64,000 nt of DNA from Burkholderia ubonensis. GTDB taxonomy: Bacteria; Pseudomonadota; Gammaproteobacteria; Burkholderiales; Burkholderiaceae. The notes below the pieces were generated by a model. It was given only the letters and a program-made list of their open reading frames with translations, had not been told where the DNA came from and ran no database searches. The position numbers were made by a program, and so were the translations under genes. The stretch spans positions 310,001-374,000 of the forward strand of contig NZ_CADFEB010000009.1 in the NCBI RefSeq assembly GCF_902833085.1, read 5' to 3'. Of this stretch, positions 61,548-64,000 are shown piece by piece. Position 1 is the stretch's first letter; the number at the start of each line of letters is the position of its first letter.

Positions 61548-62771
61548 ATGGCCATCCTACGCACCCCTCGTTCCCGGATCGCAGCCGCGGTCGCGACGCT
61601 CGCCGTCGTCGGCCTGGGCACGTTCGGCGCGATCCGCGTCAGCGCGAGCGCGCCGGAGAAGCCGGCGGCGCCGCTGCCGGAAGTCGACGTCGCAACCGTC
61701 TTGCCGCAGACCGTGACGGACTGGCAGGCCTATTCGGGTCGCCTCGAAGCCGTCGAGAAGGTCGACGTGCGCCCGCAGGTGCCGGGCACGATCGTGTCGG
61801 TCAACTTCAAGGACGGCGCGCTCGTGAAGAAAGGCGACGTGCTGTTCGTGATCGATCCGCGCCCGTACCAGGCCGAAGTCGACCGCGCGGGCGCGCAGCT
61901 CGCGGCCGCGCAGGCGCGCAACGGCTATGCGCAGAGCGACTGGCAGCGCGCGCAGCGGCTGATCGGCGACAACGCGATCGCGAAGCGCGACTACGACGAG
62001 AAGCAGAACGCGGCGCGCGAGGCGAGCGCGAACCTGAAGGCCGCCGAGGCCGCGCTCGAGACCGCGCGCATCAACCTCGGCTATACGCGCATCACCGCGC
62101 CCGTGGCGGGCCGCGTGTCGCGCGCGGAGATCACGCTCGGCAACGTCGTGTCGGCGGGCGCGTCGGCCGCGCCGCTGACGACGCTCGTGTCGGTGTCGCC
62201 GATCTACGCGTCGTTCGACGCGGACGAGCAGACCTACCTGCAATACATCGGCGGCGCGCGCGACGGCCGCAAGGTGCCGGTCGAGCTCGGCCTCGCGAAC
62301 GAAGCCGGCTATTCGAGGAGCGGTGTGATCGACTCGGTCGACAACCGGCTCGACACGTCGTCCGGCACGATCCGCGTGCGCGCGCGCTTCGACAACGCGG
62401 ACGGCTCGCTCGTCCCGGGCCTCTACGCGCGCGTGAAGGTCGGCGGCAGCGCGCCGCACCAGGCGCTGCTCGTCGACGACGCGGCGATCAACACCGACCA
62501 GGACAAGAAGTTCGTGTTCGTCGTCGATCAGCAGGGCCGCGTGTCGTACCGCGAAGTGCAGCCGGGGATGCAGCACGGCAACCGGCGCGTGATCGTCAGC
62601 GGCATCGCCGCCGGCGACCGCGTGATCGTGAACGGCACGCAGCGCGTGCGGCCGGGCGAGCAGGTCAAGCCGCACATGGTGCCGATGACGGGCGCGGATG
62701 CACCATCGGCGCCGTCCGCGCCGCTCGCCGACAACGCGAAGCCCGCCGCGCCGGCCAAGGCGAATTCGTAA
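61548..62771 (+). CDS. ceoA: RND efflux periplasmic adaptor
   Basis: A 407-residue membrane-fusion protein linking the RND pump to the outer-membrane channel. A hydrophobic N-terminus (about 10-30) without a lipobox Cys, then the adaptor layout: lipoyl half VDVRPQVPGTIVSVNFKDGALVKKGDVLFVIDPRPYQAEV, alpha-hairpin (AGAQLAAAQARNGYAQSDWQRAQRLIGDNAIAKRDYDE), second lipoyl half (GYTRITAPVAGRVSRAEITLGNVVSAG) and beta-barrel/membrane-proximal parts. In the CeoAB-OpcM pump it exports chloramphenicol, trimethoprim and fluoroquinolones. Confidence 0.9.
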   Translation: MAILRTPRSRIAAAVATLAVVGLGTFGAIRVSASAPEKPAAPLPEVDVATVLPQTVTDWQAYSGRLEAVEKVDVRPQVPGTIVSVNFKDGALVKKGDVLFVIDPRPYQAEVDRAGAQLAAAQARNGYAQSDWQRAQRLIGDNAIAKRDYDEKQNAAREASANLKAAEAALETARINLGYTRITAPVAGRVSRAEITLGNVVSAGASAAPLTTLVSVSPIYASFDADEQTYLQYIGGARDGRKVPVELGLANEAGYSRSGVIDSVDNRLDTSSGTIRVRARFDNADGSLVPGLYARVKVGGSAPHQALLVDDAAINTDQDKKFVFVVDQQGRVSYREVQPGMQHGNRRVIVSGIAAGDRVIVNGTQRVRPGEQVKPHMVPMTGADAPSAPSAPLADNAKPAAPAKANS

Positions 62772-62817
62772 GGGGCGCACCCGCCGCGCATTCGCGTCGA
62801 ACCAGACAGAGCCAGCC

Positions 62818-64000
62818 ATGAACATATCCAAATTCTTTATCGACCGGCCGATCTTTGCAGGAGTCCTATCGGTGGTCATCCTGCTTGCCGGGGTGATCGC
62901 GATGTTCCTGCTGCCGATTTCGGAATACCCGGAAGTCGTGCCGCCGTCGGTCATCGTCAAGGCGCAGTATCCGGGCGCGAACCCGAAGGTGATCGCCGAG
63001 ACGGTCGCGTCGCCGCTCGAAGAGCAGATCAACGGCGTCGAGGACATGCTGTACATGCAGTCGCAGGCGAACAGCGACGGCAACATGACGATCACCGTCA
63101 CGTTCAAGCTCGGCACCGATCCGGACAAGGCCACGCAGCTCGTGCAGAACCGCGTGAACCAGGCGCTGCCGCGCCTGCCGGAGGACGTGCAGCGGCTCGG
63201 CATCACGACGGTGAAGAGCTCGCCGACGCTGACGATGGTCGTGCACCTGATCTCGCCGGACAACCGCTACGACATGACCTACCTGCGCAACTACGCGCTG
63301 ATCAACGTGAAGGACCGCCTGTCGCGGATCCAGGGCGTCGGCCAGGTGCAGCTGTGGGGGTCGGGCGACTACGCGATGCGCGTGTGGCTCGATCCGCAGA
63401 AGGTCGCGCAGCGCGGCCTCGCCGCGGAGGACGTCGTGCAGGCGATCCGCGAGCAGAACGTGCAGGTCGCGGCCGGCGTGATCGGCGCGTCGCCGTCGCT
63501 GCCGGGCACGCCGCTGCAACTGTCGGTGAACGCGCGCGGCCGCCTGCAGACGGAAGAGGAGTTCGGCGACATCGTCGTGAAGACGACGCCGGACGGCGGC
63601 GTCACGCACCTGCGCGACATCGCGCGCATCGAGCTCGACGCGTCCGAGTACGGGCTGCGCTCGCTGCTCGACAACAAGCCGGCGGTCGCGATGGCGATCA
63701 ACCAGTCGCCGGGCGCGAACTCGCTGCAGATCTCGGACGAAGTGCGCAAGACGATGGCCGAGCTGAAGCAGGACATGCCGGCCGGCGTCGACTACAAGAT
63801 CGTCTATGACCCGACGCAGTTCGTGCGTTCGTCGATCAAGGCCGTCGTGCACACGCTGCTCGAAGCGATCGCGCTGGTCGTGATCGTCGTGATCGTGTTC
63901 CTGCAGACCTGGCGCGCGTCGATCATTCCGCTGATCGCGGTGCCGGTGTCGATCGTCGGCACGTTCTCGCTGCTGCTCGGCTTCGGGTATTCGATCAACG
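62818..64000 (+). CDS. ceoB: RND efflux transporter, N-terminal part (truncated by window)
   Basis: The first 394 codons of an RND inner-membrane pump. TM1 is at about 10-28 (FAGVLSVVILLAGVIAMFLLP) after MNISKFFIDRPI; then the porter subdomains (SEYPEVVPPSVIVKAQYPGANPKVIAETVASPLEEQINGVE; NYALINVKDRLSRIQGVGQVQLWGSGDYAMRVWLDPQKVA), and TM2 begins near the window edge. No stop is seen because the gene continues. Starts 46 bp after ceoA. The outer-membrane channel gene opcM should follow outside the window. Confidence 0.9.
   Translation, partial: MNISKFFIDRPIFAGVLSVVILLAGVIAMFLLPISEYPEVVPPSVIVKAQYPGANPKVIAETVASPLEEQINGVEDMLYMQSQANSDGNMTITVTFKLGTDPDKATQLVQNRVNQALPRLPEDVQRLGITTVKSSPTLTMVVHLISPDNRYDMTYLRNYALINVKDRLSRIQGVGQVQLWGSGDYAMRVWLDPQKVAQRGLAAEDVVQAIREQNVQVAAGVIGASPSLPGTPLQLSVNARGRLQTEEEFGDIVVKTTPDGGVTHLRDIARIELDASEYGLRSLLDNKPAVAMAINQSPGANSLQISDEVRKTMAELKQDMPAGVDYKIVYDPTQFVRSSIKAVVHTLLEAIALVVIVVIVFLQTWRASIIPLIAVPVSIVGTFSLLLGFGYSIN

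Noticed and set aside
62818..64000. ceoB as a broken gene
   Set aside because: The reading frame is open to the end of the window and all N-terminal RND features are present; it is only cut by the window edge.
1..64000. tRNA, rRNA, CRISPR arrays, insertion sequences, secretion or defence clusters
   Set aside because: I looked for cloverleaf ends, regular spaced repeats, transposase motifs and clustered nuclease or toxin-antitoxin genes, and saw none.

Overview
The window is ordinary high-GC Burkholderia-type DNA (strong G/C at third codon positions, proteins and gene order typical of the Burkholderia cepacia complex, probably a secondary replicon). The strongest taxonomic pointers are the LysR - lipase-like - RND efflux cluster at the right edge (ceoR-llpE-ceoA-ceoB order, called bpeT-llpE-bpeE-bpeF in B. 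pseudomallei), a five-gene hmuRSTUV haem operon, FabV and Burkholderia-type porins. This comes from reading the proteins, not from a database search. No rRNA, tRNA, CRISPR array, insertion sequence or integrase was found.

Layout. 1-3.8 kb: fabV diverges from a GbsR/MarR-type regulator that is followed by an SDR-DoxX fusion and a DUF2269 membrane protein; two near-identical dyads mark the probable regulon. 3.9-13.6 kb: mostly monocistronic housekeeping and envelope genes (GST, serine hydrolase, beta-propeller, HIT, small lipoprotein, ICMT-like methyltransferase, glycine-zipper protein, ureidoglycine aminohydrolase, alpha/beta hydrolase with divergent AraC regulator). 13.7-16.5 kb: a short class A PBP and a TRIC/UPF0126 channel. 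16.5-23 kb: haem uptake operon hmuRSTUV behind a Fur box. 23-25 kb: an AT-rich pocket with a DUF1493 gene and three small genes. 25-32 kb: porin with a TTG start, an orphan MetQ-like binding protein, an aspartoacylase-family hydrolase, an amino-acid binding protein and two regulators. 32-36.5 kb: small membrane proteins, a MarR-YCII-GST module and a DUF6138 protein. 36.5-41.5 kb: M20 amidohydrolase, MHS-family transporter, IclR regulator and pcaF.

41.6-45.3 kb holds two tandem Aer-like chemoreceptor genes, each about 100 bp behind a sigma-28-like promoter. 45.4-49.9 kb is the GABA module gabT-gabD with divergent gabR and a dyad in the shared promoter region. 49.9-54.5 kb looks like one regulon: hutG-like deformylase, IclR regulator and YfcC transporter face a porin across a 350-bp region carrying three related 17-bp palindromes. 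54.5-59.4 kb carries an EamA exporter, selD, a LysE exporter, a purine nucleoside permease-family lipoprotein, a likely 27-codon gene, a DUF4148 gene and a response-regulator remnant. 59.4-64 kb is the ceo efflux cluster; ceoB runs off the window.

The points most worth following are the three-palindrome IclR region, the replacement of the nucleophilic Ser by Asp in LlpE, the long nested dyad between ceoR and llpE, and the twin operators of the GbsR-like regulator. I did not find a large, clearly novel multi-gene system.
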